Assembly (NCBI GenBank): GCA_030272585.1
Contig: BSYQ01000014.1
Span: 2,356,001-2,420,000, forward strand
DNA length: 64,000 bases
Direction of reading: 5' to 3'
Origin: Bryopsis sp. KO-2023
Taxonomy: Eukaryota > Chlorophyta > Ulvophyceae > Bryopsidales > Bryopsidaceae
The first letter of the stretch is position 1, and the number at the start of each line of letters is the position of its first letter. Both the position numbers and the translations under genes were made by a program. The notes beneath the pieces are model-generated. The model was given only the letters and a program-made list of their open reading frames with translations. It made no database searches and was not told where the DNA came from. Positions 12,218 to 24,083 of this stretch are shown here, in pieces.

Positions 12218-14388
12218 ATGGCGTTGTCTTTCGCACCCACCAAGTCTACTCTCGGCACCTCGCGGGCCCCAGTGTCCCGTGCCCAGAGGTAGAGAGCATC
12301 CTCACTCGCTTTTTTTATTTTTCGGGGTTACTTTTTTCCCGCCCGAGAGTGTCCACGTGGGCTCCGGACGTTTTAATGAGCTCGTAGAAGCGTCCCTGTT
12401 CTGAGCGGCTCTTTTTGGGTGCGCAGGACTTCCCGCCCTGTCGCCTGCTCCGCCCACGGTGCCGGCGATATCGCGAAGAAAGCCTCCGAGGTCGCCGCTG
12501 CTGTCGCCGCCGCCTCCCTTGTTGCAGGGGTGAGTTTCTGGTGAAGAATCGGTCTCAGCTGCCTTTCCGTGTCGCAGTTGCCATTCCGCAACATTGCTTA
12601 ACACTTGTGCGCCCCATCATTTCTTTCTGGAAATCGTTGTTTTGCTCTTTTATTCTTGGGGCTGCACGCTTGAGTTTGCTGAACGCTTAAACCCTTTTAT
12701 TTGTACCTGTTTCTTGCTACTACTATTGCGAAATAGTTTGCTTGCTCGGGGCTCTGGTCCCATTTGATCTCGGGTAGGATGGGGTCATGTTTTCCCACTT
12801 CTCCCTCGTAGCTTTCCAGTGTCGTGACGTTTAGAACGCCCTGTTGCTTGCAGGCTGCCAATGCCGTCACTTTCGACGAGCTCCAGGGATTGACCTACCT
12901 CCAGGTTAAGGGTACCGGTGTCGCCAACACTTGCCCAACTCTCGCCACTGGTGGCGATGGGTCCAGCCTGAAGGCCGGTAGCTACCAGGTCACCGGAATG
13001 TGTATCGAGCCCACTTCCATCACCGTCAAGGAAGAGTCCCAGTTCAAGGATGGAGTGTCCGAGTTCGTTAAGACCAAGTTGATGACTCGTCTCACCTACA
13101 CCCTCGACGGAGTGAGTTCTCCCCGCCCCGTTCTATATCAGCACGATTAAGCGTCAGACTCGTTTTTTTTTCTAGGAAACTGTGGGTGAATGCAAATGCG
13201 ACAATTTTTCTTGCCCACAGTTTTGGTGGTAGTGTAGTGATGGGATATTTCTAGGTAGAAATATCCCACCTTCTATGGGATTATGGGTGGGTTTTGGCAA
13301 AGAAATTACACAGCAAGGAAGGAAGGAGATTATTGATTTTTTTCTCACAAAATATAGGATGAGGTGCAGCTCCTCTCTCAGTAGTCCTGGGACAAAGTAT
13401 TTGCACCCTTTATTTATCGAAGGAAATAGACAGGGCTGGCCAAACTCCTAATTCTTGAAAAGAATTATAGTAGCTGGAAGAGAATGTCCCCAATCTGATC
13501 TTCCTGGGACTGAAATATTCAACACGAGAGTTTCGTTGGAATTTCCTACAAACTGGCTGACATGCTGGGTGCTGACGTTGGGGTGTGTTCTTCTGAACAG
13601 CTGAGTGGAAAGATGACTGTCGGAGGCGACGGCAGCGTTGATTTCAAGAAGGACAACGAGGGAATTGATTTCGCCCCCACCACCGTCCAGTTGCCAGGAG
13701 GTGAGCGTGTGCCTTTCCTCTTTACCTTCAAGCAGTTTGCCGGCAAGGGAACCGTCGACGGATTCTCCGGAGACTTCACCGTGCCATCCTACAGGGGATC
13801 TTCCTTTTTGGACCCAAAGGCAAGCACCTTCAACAATAAAATCGCCATTTTCGTTTTTAAACCATTTCCTGCAATCAACAAGATCTGGACTACATAGATC
13901 ACTCATTACAGCTTCTTGGTGGCGGTGGTGCACAGTATCAGAATGATTTTTTTGGCTGTCTGGGTGACAATTTGCACTGAGTGGATAATGATTCGTTCGT
14001 TTCTCAACGGCAATTTTTGAAGATTTGTGGGGGAGTTGTTTTTACTGAACTTGTGGAAGGGGTTGTTTTCCCAAAGTGTGGCATCAAGCTCTGGAAGTTT
14101 TGTGACAGATTTTTTTTTCTTCTTTTGTAGGGAAGGGGTGGCTCCACCGGATATGACACTGCCGTCGGTCTCCCTGCCAAGGGTGATGCTGAGGAGCTCC
14201 TGAAGGAGAACATCAAGTCCACTGCCGCCCTCAAGGGAAGCGCCGTCTTCTCTGTCGCCAAGGTTGACAACGTCACCGGAGAGGTTGCAGGAATCTTTGA
14301 GAGCGTCCAGCCCTCTGACACTGATCTTGGAGCTAAGGTGCCCAAGGATGTTAAGATCACTGGGCTCTGGTACGGACAGATCTCTTAG
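12218..14388 (+). CDS. psbO: PsbO, 33-kDa manganese-stabilising protein of photosystem II
   Basis: Exons 12218-12288, 12427-12529, 12854-13111, 13601-13819 and 14131-14388 give 302 residues. PsbO shields and stabilises the Mn4CaO5 cluster on the lumenal side of photosystem II. The N-terminus is bipartite: a Ser/Arg-rich stroma-targeting part ([11 protein letters not shown]), then a twin-Lys, Ala-rich hydrophobic stretch ending in AANA before VTFDELQG, the expected thylakoid processing site near residue 62. The mature part is about 240 residues. Family signatures present are KGTGVAN, the disulphide pair Cys85/Cys108, [46 protein letters not shown] and [20 protein letters not shown]. Codons are strongly biased to C- and G-ending forms, unlike the flanking kinases, which indicates high expression. 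Intron 4 uses a GC donor (AAAG|gcaagc at 13820). TGTAA motifs in the 3' UTR (about 14413 and 14432) resemble green-algal polyadenylation signals. Confidence 0.98.
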
Positions 14389-15211
14389 ATTTTTCTCGAC
14401 GGTCGGCTGATTTGTAAACACTCTCTTTTTGATGTAACAAGGATGCAGAGAAAGAAGAACAGGTAAAAAAAGAAATGCATAACACATGATGCATTGAGAA
14501 GTGTCACGACGGGGGCTTATTTCTCCCCGGGGGAAGAAAATTCGGTAGTTCTAGTTGTTGTTGAGGGGTGATTCTGATTTTGGACATGGTGCCATTTCGG
14601 TCGTGCCATTTTTGAGCGGTGGGTGTGCTCTGGAGTGTAAACGGATTTGGGGTCATGTAACTCAATCGACAAATGAGGCACCAGGGTTCTGTCTTCCGTT
14701 GTATGGGTCAGTTTCCTGTTGGAAGCTGGGTTGTGTGGTGCAAGATCTGTGCGAGATCTGAATACAAGAAATCTGATTCTCCCTCCCTCGACAAGAAATC
14801 TGATTCTGCCTTTTCTGCCAGAAAATTTGATTTTCCCTCTTGTTTTCCCTCTTGTGAGATGGTCAAGGGTTTTTTTTTATATGATGGGTATCTTTGCAAC
14901 AGAATCATGTTGAGTATGGGTTCAGCAAAAGTGAGATTTCCATCCAATCTGGTGGTGGATTGATATTCCCAATGAGGGAAACTAATGGAGCTGAGAATGT
15001 TTGTTCAGATTGTGTTCTTCACACAAACTATTCCGAAGCATGATTACACTCTGCACTAAAATTATAATCCAAGGTCTAACCTTGGAAATTAACCAAAAAT
15101 CTACTCGTAATACACTAAAGAAAGCCTACCAGTTGTTCCTGGAGAAGTGACAAAATAATCCAAGAAAATGGACGTAATCCCATGAACGTCTTCCGCCAAC
15201 CCTGCTCGCTT
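14389..15211. other. Convergent 3' intergenic region psbO / NEK
   Basis: Holds the 3' UTRs of psbO (+) and of the NEK gene (-). A short direct repeat of the form aagaaatctgattct (about 14766-14810) is visible. No gene is supported. Confidence 0.5.
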
Positions 15212-17734
15212 TCACCAGAGCCGGCGTTGAGGGAGTCGTGGCGGTTGATTGCGTAGATTCGCTGGATTCTGCGCTGGATTGTAACCTCGCTTTGCCTCCA
15301 CTTGACGGTTGTAGTACTTGGCGTAAGCGCCTGTCCCTCCGAAATTCCACGCTGGTCGGTGTTGTCCAGCGCTGGGAGCCCTTTCACCCGGCCTGGGTCG
15401 GTTGTGGCCTTGGGCACTTGGAATCCTGGGCCTGCAATCAGACAGTGCAAGAAAAAGCAAATTAAAAAAGACCATTTCAAACAGCAAAGCTCAAGCTTGG
15501 TAACCATCAATCCTGTGCCTGTGCACATGAACCAACAGCTCCAAGAACCAGTATCGAATCGAATCACCCTCCTCGAGAGGACTGTCCAGTATTAAATCTG
15601 ATGTTGAATTGGGGGTATTTACTGGAACTGGGAAGAGCACACATTCAAGGAAGAATAATCGAACCTGGCCTGGGCTGGCTGTTGATATGAAGGCGGTCTC
15701 GGGAGTGGCGGTGCCGCCCCTCTTGAAGGAATTCTTGGTAGATTGCGTGGGGCCGCCCCTCTTGAAGGAGCTCTTGGCAGATGGGGTGGGGCACGAGACG
15801 GAGCCCGGTTCATGCCAGGGTTCGCCACATGGGCGGGGCGCTGGCGACCGAACTCAGATGGCCGCCGCCCAAGAGGCGGCAGTTTCTGGTGATGCTGTTG
15901 CCTCCTGCAAGGCCAATAGACTGGGACCCTCACCGCCCACCGAATGCGAAACTCCTTTCAATCATACCAGCTGAAAATGCCGGTTATCCCCTGCCCACTG
16001 CGAATACTATTGAGTCTTACCTTTGGTCGCCGTTTCTGCTAGGGGCGCGACTTGGTTGTCGACTCGGAGCCCTGCTTGGGGGCTTGTAGTACTTTGTGGC
16101 AACACCTGGTTCGTTTGCATCGATGTCGTCTGCCCTTTACGAAAAGAGAAACGTGCTCGCCATGTTTATGATGAAAGGAACAACCAAAGAAAAGTCTTGC
16201 TACTTTTGGAGCTTCTCAGTTGTGTTTTTCCCTTAGTTTTTAATCCAACAAAGAATAGCCAAGAGTTCCTGCAGGTTTTTCCCCAAACTCAAACTCCATC
16301 CAGACAACACACCACCAGAACAAAAGCTTACCCATGTCCATAGAGTACATGGCAGGGGGAAGCCGCACTTGGCCGAGTTGTTGGTGTCTGGGCAGCTTGA
16401 TCGTGTTGATCACTTTGGAGGCGGGTGTTCCGTTGGCTGCAGGTAGCAGCTTCAGTCGTTGGGCAACCACAGGCGACCCCAATATCCTATCCATCGTTGG
16501 TCGCGCTTCCGGTCTCATGCACAAACATTGTTTCACCATGTCCCGGACCTCCTTGCTGCAGTAGGAAGGCATTGGCGAAAAACTGCAAAATCAACAAACA
16601 ACATGCTAAACCTCCTCCCAAAAAAGAACCCTGACCAGAATTCCTGTCCCGCTTGTGTTGGAGCTATGATACGGGACGCAGGTTTTGCAGGATACATATA
16701 CAGTCGTATTATTTTTATTCTGTTTTTTAGAAACCACCACTGACTTTATTGAAATTGCGTTTGCACTCACTTCCCACGTAGAATTTTTTGCTTCAGCTCC
16801 ATCATTGATCTCCCATCGAACGGAATGTTGTAAGTCGCCATTTCGTAGAGAACGCACCCCAGCGACCAAGTATCGCTCCAGAACGAATACGGTTTGTTGC
16901 ACCACACTTCAGGAGCCATATACACCGGAGTGCCTATCTGCGTCCTAGCCATGTTGTTTCTAACCAGCTTAGCAATGCCCAGATCGGCGATTTTGACGAC
17001 GCCATCAGACGTAACAAGTATGTTTCCAGGTTTTATATCCCGGTGAATGATTTTGACGGAATGAAGTGCCTGCAGACCCCTGACTATCTGTATAAAGTAT
17101 TTCCAAATGAGATCATCATGCATTGGCTTCCTTGTAACACGATGTTTCCTGCATCGAAAGGCATATTTATTCATTGTTTGCCAGGCAACATATTGGACAC
17201 TTCTAGCTAACAAGAACAGAAGAGGGACAAAGGAAAAGGGGTCGGGCACCCTCCATGACTCTGACCAAGATGCATCTGCGCACACACAGCGAGCTAATTC
17301 TCGTCGAGCGAGCGCACTTTATCGTGGTTGAGAGGTCGCCTCCAGGAGCATACTCCATCACAATGCAGAGCCTGCCACCATCTACGAATGCTTCTTGATA
17401 GGAGACGACATTCGGATGTCGAATTGAAGCAAGCAGACGCACTTCATTTAGAATTTCTTCCTTCTCTGCATGACCCATCGTCCGAACATCCATTTCCTTG
17501 ACGGCGTATATCCCATTGTCTTGATGTCTTCGGACCCGGTATCTGCAGAACAAGGCGGCGCCTCAGCCACATGTCATTCGGACATTCGCTGTTTTCTGTT
17601 GTCCGAGATGGTTTCTCTTCGGACCCCTGATCTTTCGCTTACACTGATCCATAACTGCCTTTCCCAAGGAACTCCAAGACCTGGAATCTTTTCGTCAGCT
17701 CTCGGCCTCCATGCTGAGGTCCTCCCCGCCGCAT
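15212..17734 (-). CDS. NIMA-related serine/threonine protein kinase (NEK), 504 residues
   Basis: Seven exons on the minus strand: 17734-17643, 17542-17318, 17148-16771, 16582-16332, 16129-16021, 15904-15665 and 15431-15212, all in frame. The kinase domain has GKGSYGSVYRVRR, YAVKEMDVRTMG, HPNVVSYQEAF, LCIVMEYAPGGDL, HRDIKPGNIL, GTPVYMAPEVW and a complete lobe ending in RPTMDRIL. This is the NEK pattern; NEKs act in cell-cycle control and in assembly or severing of cilia. The activation segment begins IADLGIAKL, with DLG instead of DFG, a variant that also occurs in other NEKs, so activity is expected. After the kinase domain (about residues 15-275) comes a basic, Pro/Ser/Arg-rich tail with repeated APSR motifs (PSRAPSRQPSRAPSR; RAPSRGAAPRNLPR), probably disordered and perhaps microtubule-binding. 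No C-terminal coiled coil is seen. The ATG is inferred from the first Met in frame with the glycine loop. Confidence 0.94.
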
Positions 17735-19031
17735 TGCGGCGACGTTGTCTGGTTAGTCTGGAAGTGATAAAAGATGCCAGCGAAGAGTCTTGCACGTCGA
17801 TCTGGAAACCTCATCCGCAAGTCAAGCTTGCGACACTGGCTAAACTCGATGGATTTCTGCTGGGGTTGAATGCCATTCATGGACAAGATGAGCAGAAAAA
17901 CTGGTTGCTCTGTTCAAAACTTTGCGCGCGTTTGTGTCAAGTTTTCTATGGAGTGGAGAGTTTATGTCAAGTGTGCAACGATCATTGCACCCCATCGTGG
18001 GGTGGCGACAAGAGAACATTGAGGCAAGAAAAACACAAGAGCGTTTGGTAGATTCTGATAAGCTGTGGAGTGATATAAATTAGCACTGCCGTCTTCCGCG
18101 AGTTGTGGCCTCCAGTAGGCCGCGATTCACACAAACGAAGGAGATGGACAACAGCATTTCTTTTCAAAAACGCGCATACTTCAAGCTTCGAAATTCTAAC
18201 TTCCAGCAACTACCTGCCAACCGTCCAGATTTCAGTGTGGAAAGTCAACGATGGTCAATCTAGGCGGCGATGGCCAACGACGCCTATTCGCACGATTTCT
18301 GTGTGTGAATGAGGTGCTTTTCCCGCTAGTGTCGTCGTCCAGAGCAGTTCAAGTCATGGCTTATTCCAGAACGTATCGAACAGAGACATGGACACCCGCT
18401 CGCCGCTTAGAGTCGAGATGAAAAAGTGACAGGCAGCGACTTGCACGGGCCTTCGCATTTCTTGCGACCTCGATAGATCAGAAGCGGGATGGGCTTTCAG
18501 GGAGCGCGCGATAAGCGACGGGGATTTTTTTGTTGTTTGAAGTTGGCTCGCTGTGGATCACTGGAGCGCGCAGTTGTGTTGATATGATGACCCCACGACA
18601 CATTCCTCATCCTTCCAGCTTGCGCAAACTTCAACGCGCTGGGTCCTTGCGCAGTTTCCCGATTTCATAGTTCGTGCTAGTTGCATCCGGTCGAGCAGAG
18701 GCTGGTTCATCTCTTCCCTTTTTTGCTGGTTACGTTGGCCATCTGTTTTCGTGTGTGGGTGGATTCGACAGGAGGGAATCGAATTGGGCTGAGAACACAA
18801 AACGGGGGTTTGTATGTCGGGCACAGACCGGTTCATCTCTTCCCTGCTGACCCACCTCAAATCAAAAGGCCGAATGCAGCATAAAAAGTAAGATCCACTG
18901 CCTCAGCGTCTTCGTCACTCGACTCCGCCTATCTCGCATACCAACGACGTATTCTACCTCTCGCTCCGCCTCGCGCGCACCCAACCCCTCCGTTTTGGAA
19001 GAAGTTCTTTGAGTCTCTCGAAGCAGATACG
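17735..19031. other. Divergent intergenic region NEK / psaD
   Basis: Contains the promoters of the NEK gene (-) and psaD (+). A TATA-like cataaaaag lies at 18880-18888, about 150 bases before the psaD ATG. The 15-base sequence ggttcatctcttccc occurs twice, at 18704-18718 and 18830-18844. No coding exon is supported. Confidence 0.5.
18704..18844 (+). promoter_or_regulatory. Duplicated 15-mer and TATA-like box upstream of psaD
   Basis: Two identical copies of ggttcatctcttccc (18704-18718, 18830-18844), 126 bases apart, precede the TATA-like element at 18880 and the psaD start codon at 19032. The exact duplication just upstream of a strongly expressed photosynthesis gene suggests a cis-element, but nothing proves function. 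Confidence 0.35.
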
Positions 19032-20360
19032 ATGGCTTCCAGCATGACTTCCTCCCGGACGACCGTCTTGACATCGCGCCCTGCTTTCGCGGGCCAGAGG
19101 GTGTGTGCCAAGGTCGTGCGAACTCGTGTCACCCCCGCCAAGTTCGCCGTCAGGGCTGCCGACGCTGAGGCCCCAGCTGAGGAGGAAGCCCCCAAGGTCT
19201 GGACTCCACCTCAGTTGGACCCAAACACCCCCTCGCCAATCTTCGGAGGAAGCACCGGTGGACTTCTGAGGAAGGCTCAGGTGCAGAACTGATCGCAATG
19301 GACTCGGGAGAATAGATCTCGGTGCACTACGGGGCTTTGTCGGATATCATTTTCCCATTGTTTTTTGGGTGAATTTAGTGAGGGGTTGGGGTCTGTGTCG
19401 GAGCGACGTGACTCGGCGATATAGCCTTCCTGGGGGTAGGCTTCGATGAGATTATTTTTTCATGGACTGAACGTGGGACCCTTCGAGGTCTCAACCCAGG
19501 ATAATAGCTGAAGGAACTTAGGCAGGGTTTGTTGATGGAATATATAGCACCTTTTTTTAGTTGTCTGGTTGGGAAATAGGAACAGCATCGGGTAGCATTG
19601 GGTCAGTCTCTGAGTATCTGGGTTGCCTTGCATTGCCTTGCTCCAGGTTGAAGAGTTCTACGTCATCACCTGGGAGGCCAAGAAGGAGCAGATCTTTGAA
19701 ATGCCAACCGGTGGTGCTGCCATCATGCGCAAGGGACCCAATCTGTTGAAGTTGGCCCGTAAGGAACAGTGCTTGGCCCTCACCACCCAGTTGAGGACCA
19801 AGTTCAAAACCGATGCTTGCTTCTACCGTGTGTTCCCATCCGGTGAGGTCCAGTATCTGCATCCCAAGGATGGTGTCTACCCAGAAAAGGTCAATGCTGG
19901 TCGTGAGGGAGCCAACCAGAACATGAGGAGCATTGGAGAGAATGTCAACCCAATCAAGGTCAGATCAAAGTCAATAAATCTTGAACAAGAATGTCCAGTT
20001 TTCAGGTCACCTCCACTGGGATGTGGAAAAGCAGAAATATGAGTTGAGAATGCCTATGGAGGATTGTGGGGAATGCGGGAAAGGGATGGTATGCATGTTT
20101 GAAAGGCTCTTCTTTGGGCAATGACAGAAATGGCGGCTAATCACCGCTTGATGAATAATTAGTAAATGGACTGGTGATGAAGGTAGTATAGGAAACCACC
20201 TGTGCACTACCCCATAGACACTACAGTCTATTCCAGTTCCACGAAAATTGAATCGTTGAGATTCAATCTTGTGTTTTGGTTTGCATGTGTGCTGATTATG
20301 TGCATTCTTCTGATTTTGCAGGTGAAATTCACCGGAAAGATTGGACCCTTCGACGTCTAA
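19032..20360 (+). CDS. psaD: PsaD, photosystem I subunit II (ferredoxin-docking subunit)
   Basis: Exons 19032-19280, 19647-19958 and 20322-20360 give 199 residues. PsaD is a stromal extrinsic subunit of photosystem I that docks ferredoxin and helps seat PsaC and PsaE. The N-terminus ([17 protein letters not shown]) is a Ser/Thr/Arg-rich transit peptide without the N-terminal Phe seen in glaucophyte and red-lineage plastids; it probably ends near VRAADAEAP. The mature domain shows [85 protein letters not shown] and the C-terminal [10 protein letters not shown]. Length is normal for a plant or algal precursor. Codon use is as strongly biased as in psbO. The last exon codes only 12 residues. TGTAA motifs follow the stop at about 20380 and 20409. 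Confidence 0.98.
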
Positions 20361-21197
20361 GCTGTCCATGCACCTGGGCTTGTAATCAATGAGAGTTTGA
20401 GATCATTTGTAATGCTTATGTTCGCTTTATCGAACACCGAGGAAGAAAATTGGCTCTGAATCAGTTTTGCTAGATGGACCTGGGGACGTGGGATGCATGT
20501 GCCCTCCATCTCAGAAAATTTGCAGTTCGCTGTCCAGCTATGTTTCTCTTTTTTTTTGTCTCGTACGCAAGATTGGGGAGAAGAATTTGGCTAGGGAGAT
20601 TTTGACTGCAGTTTGATGATGTCTACTTGGGGGAATGGGGAGGAACAGGACAGATGTGTAACCGTTTGCAAGGCCTGATCCATGTAATGTGCAAGGTGGA
20701 ATTCTTTGGGAGTTGAGAAGAAAAAAAAGGGTTGGTGGTTCTTCCACAGGATATGTGGCAAAGTTGATGTCCCTAGGACAGCTTTAAGAAGTAATCTTGT
20801 TGGGGGAGTGAAGAAATGAGGGGGTACCAGGGGGAAGTAGTAAAGATGCTGAGAAAAGATATCAGCTTGAGAATCTACAGGGTTTGGGTGCTATGCCTTA
20901 CTGCATGGTGGCAGAGTCTGCAACTGAAAGCGACAATCTGTATCTTAAGAGTTGTGGCAATCAGGATAAGGGAATTGCTGCATCATGTACTGTTTGGGGA
21001 TTTGAAGTAGCTTTGCAACACCAGCTTATCTCTCCATAACTACCCAAAATTCCCACTCTGCAACTGTCATATGCATTCATTTTTCTACGAACGCGCCCAC
21101 AATGACCCAACGATGCTCTTTTGGTAACTCTGCCCACCTGCCCTAATGTTTGCAATATTCTGAAGATGGAGGAAAATTTTCTGGAAGGTCCCAAGGA
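20361..21197. other. Convergent 3' intergenic region psaD / secreted protein A
   Basis: Holds 3' UTR sequence of both neighbours. No conserved open frame or RNA gene seen. Confidence 0.5.
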
Positions 21198-23498
21198 TCA
21201 ACATAATACCACCGTGCACACTGCACAGACCAGGAGTGCGGCTAGTACGTGTGACAGACTGGGGCCAACAGAGGATGCACCAGAGCCATTTTTAGGTGCC
21301 CGCTTTCGCTTTTGCTGTACTGGACCATCTTCATTTTGGCTCTTGAAGGTCTCACAGGTTACTGAAACTTCGTCGAGTATCAGGTTCATGCTGAATTTGG
21401 GGTCAGAGCCCAACAACGGGATGCTCGTCCTCACCCCATCGAAATAGACCGTGTTTCCCGACACCCTTGTCCCATTTGGCAAGACGTCGCTCAAAAGGAA
21501 ACCCCCCGCGCAATCTGAACACGATGCATCGCTTGAATTGGCGGCGTTTGCCAGGCGGCGGGTACCTTGCTGCTGTGTGGCGATGCTCGTTTCCGAGGAA
21601 TTCCAACAATCGCCGAAGGAGTCTCCAGTAAAGCAGGTGTTGTAAACGATATCGGTGTGGGTGACGACCAAAGTGATGTTAATCCTTGGGGAAACAAAGT
21701 AGGGAAAGTGAAGCGCGCACTGCGAGCAACAAATATGTGAAATCAGCGAGAAAGCCAAGAAAAGCACGCCTAGAACTACACTGAAATGGAAAGATCACAC
21801 CACGATTCAACCCTCTATCTTGATCAATATCATAACATGTTGAGCCAACTCGGCGTTCAACGCACATGGCGTTTGACCTTGGGGTTGTGGGCGGGAAGAG
21901 GGGGTTCTTACTTCTGTGGAGGTTTCGGGTGTATCATCTTCTGATATCAGGTCTCTTCTCGCCACTATACTTCCAGGCCAGAACTCGTCCATCTCAACAA
22001 GGAGATTTTCCACTTCCAACGTTTCCCCAACTTCGACGCCCACCAAGACTTGAGAACCGGTATCTCTTGTGATCCTGATTCTTTGCTGTGGCTTGTCTCC
22101 TCTGATTCTCATATTGGATGAAGTCACAAGCTCGTGCGGCCAGTTGTAGTCGTTGAGAGAGATGCCGCTCACAATCAAGGCCTCAGTATTATCCGGCGTT
22201 CCATCGACTACATCGTGCGCTTCCTCCATGAACGATAGCAACTCGGCGGCAGAAGTGATCTGGATGGACCCACAATCCCTTGATTCCAGAAAATTATACA
22301 CGGAGTTTCTCCACGCGACCACCTACATCTGATGCTTCGAAATCTTTGCAAAAACTTCATTGAACAAGATGTTGGGATGCAATTCTGGCAGCACTTACCT
22401 CTCTGGTTCCTAACGGAGGGATAGGGTTAGCTTTCTCTGGGAAGTAGTCGATTATGTCGAGTCCACATTCGTAACTAGAGGTGGTCATGAGGTAGGGTGG
22501 CTCGATCCACTGCGATTCATCGACCACTTCTTGCGAGATCTCTTTCGGCATCACCACAGAACTGACGAACACTGTTCCTTCCCCATCAAAATTAGACCCT
22601 TCGAAAGCCTCTGGATCTGCCTGTCCGAGTTGGTGCACCATTCCCCACAGAATGCCGACTGCATCTAGGTCGCACAAACTCTTAGAAATAGGGATTGTGC
22701 AGCTTGTGATCGTCAGGTTGGACTCCATCTCGGAATAAAAGAAAGGAAAATTGACCAAGCGCCCGTGGCTCCCCGCCAGAGCGTCTGTGCCAAAGAGCAC
22801 GAGGTTTCGAAGATTAACATGGCCGCCTGCTTTCAGGACAACCAAACCAATACCCCCATTGAAGTCGACGGCAACTGGATCCACTGCATCTGGAGAAGCT
22901 TCTATCACCACCTATCGCAACAGCGAAAGCTGTGGAGAATCTTTTGTTTCGTGGAATTCCCTGCGAACACTTGGCTTGTGATATGGGGCTGGGTCAAGAG
23001 TTCGTGCCAGCGCTGGTAGCAGCATGCTAGCATCGCAAGCCTAATCGCAGGAGCCAACCCAAGTGCGCGAGTAGAGCTAGTGCGTACACAAAACAATTGA
23101 TGCTGCGAGCGTTTGGATGGGATCCAAATATCGCGGATTCGTTTTTGCGCGGTCGATTCTACGACGGCGATTCTGTGTACGCAAAAACCAAGCTGAACAA
23201 GGCTGACTTCCACGAGGCCTAACACAAACTATCGCCCCTTCTTCGTTCTTGCGCGGTACGTGAGCTGAAATCCACTTCGCACAAAGGCTGTTATCACCTC
23301 TCTGGCCACTTCAGGTCTTGCCCATCCCCACTGTGATGACAATATGGATATGTTGTTTGACACGTAAATGTTGGAAATGTACCCATCGTAGAGAGCATTT
23401 CTGAGCCCCGTGGCATCAGACACAGTAAATCCAACCGCCGCCACCCCTGATGCGAAATTCAACAGCAGGAGGCAAGCAAATGCGTGGCTTGAATGCAT
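21198..23498 (-). CDS. Secreted, probably GPI-anchored beta-solenoid-like protein A, 548 residues
   Basis: Exons 23498-23298, 22911-22399, 22322-21912 and 21719-21198, with three phase-0 introns. The start is followed by a signal peptide (LLLLNFASGVAA). The body has valine-, leucine- and asparagine-rich strands typical of a parallel beta-solenoid (GGIGLVVLKAGGHVNLRNLVLFG). A related pattern recurs in exon 3 (GSQVLVGVEVGETLEVENLLVE), suggesting two duplicated modules. The last exon is Cys- and N-glycosylation-rich (NSSE, NSSD, NGTR) and ends in a hydrophobic tail (HVLAALLVCAVCTVVLC) just behind a small-residue patch (NGSGASS), the layout of a GPI-attachment signal. Protein B at 30959-33412 is a paralogue with the same four-exon, phase-0 structure. 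I recognise no named family. Cell-surface or extracellular-matrix location is inferred from signal and tail; function is unknown. Confidence 0.8.
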
Positions 23499-24030
23499 GC
23501 TGAGTTTTCAGGATTAGGGCTATATCCCCAAGCTTTGATTATCATTCCTTCAGACCCACTGTGGGTGGGTGGCAGTTGTGGATGTGAAAAAAGTGAAAAA
23601 AGAACCATAGCGTGTAAACCCAGAACACACTCCACGAGAGATGGGATCGGACGGGTGCACCCGCCGTCCCGTTGGGGTTCGTTGGGGGTGGATGTTTTGG
23701 CGTTGCACGTTGTGCTTGACTGTGCTGACTGAGTCAGCCTCACTTTGAGCACACCCCATGTCCTCGGGAGGTGGCGGCGGCTCAGCCCAAAATGGATTAT
23801 TGGCTCATTAGTGGATTGCTTTTCGCTCAATGTTATACAGGAGAGCAAATGCGTTGTGTGACCCATCCTATTTTCCATGTTTTTGATTTTCTTCTTTCAT
23901 GCACTTCTAAAAACTGTTCCAGAATTCCAACTTGAGAGATACACCCCTTGAAAGGAAAAAAGCAAGCAGACATATTTACATGGGAAGATGCCGTTTGGCA
24001 TCTGTTGCACAAAGTACAACAAAGTGTAGT

Positions 24031-24083
24031 TTGATATTTTTCTTGCAAACTAACTAAAGTGTAGTTTGCAAGAAAAATATCAA
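24031..24083. repeat. Perfect 21-bp inverted repeat, 11-base loop
   Basis: The arm ttgatatttttcttgcaaac plus t at 24031-24051 is exactly complementary to 24063-24083, with an 11-base spacer. The flanking word aaagtgtagttt occurs just before the left arm and again in the loop and start of the right arm. It could fold as a stable hairpin or be a remnant of a small inverted-repeat element; no coding context. Confidence 0.8.
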
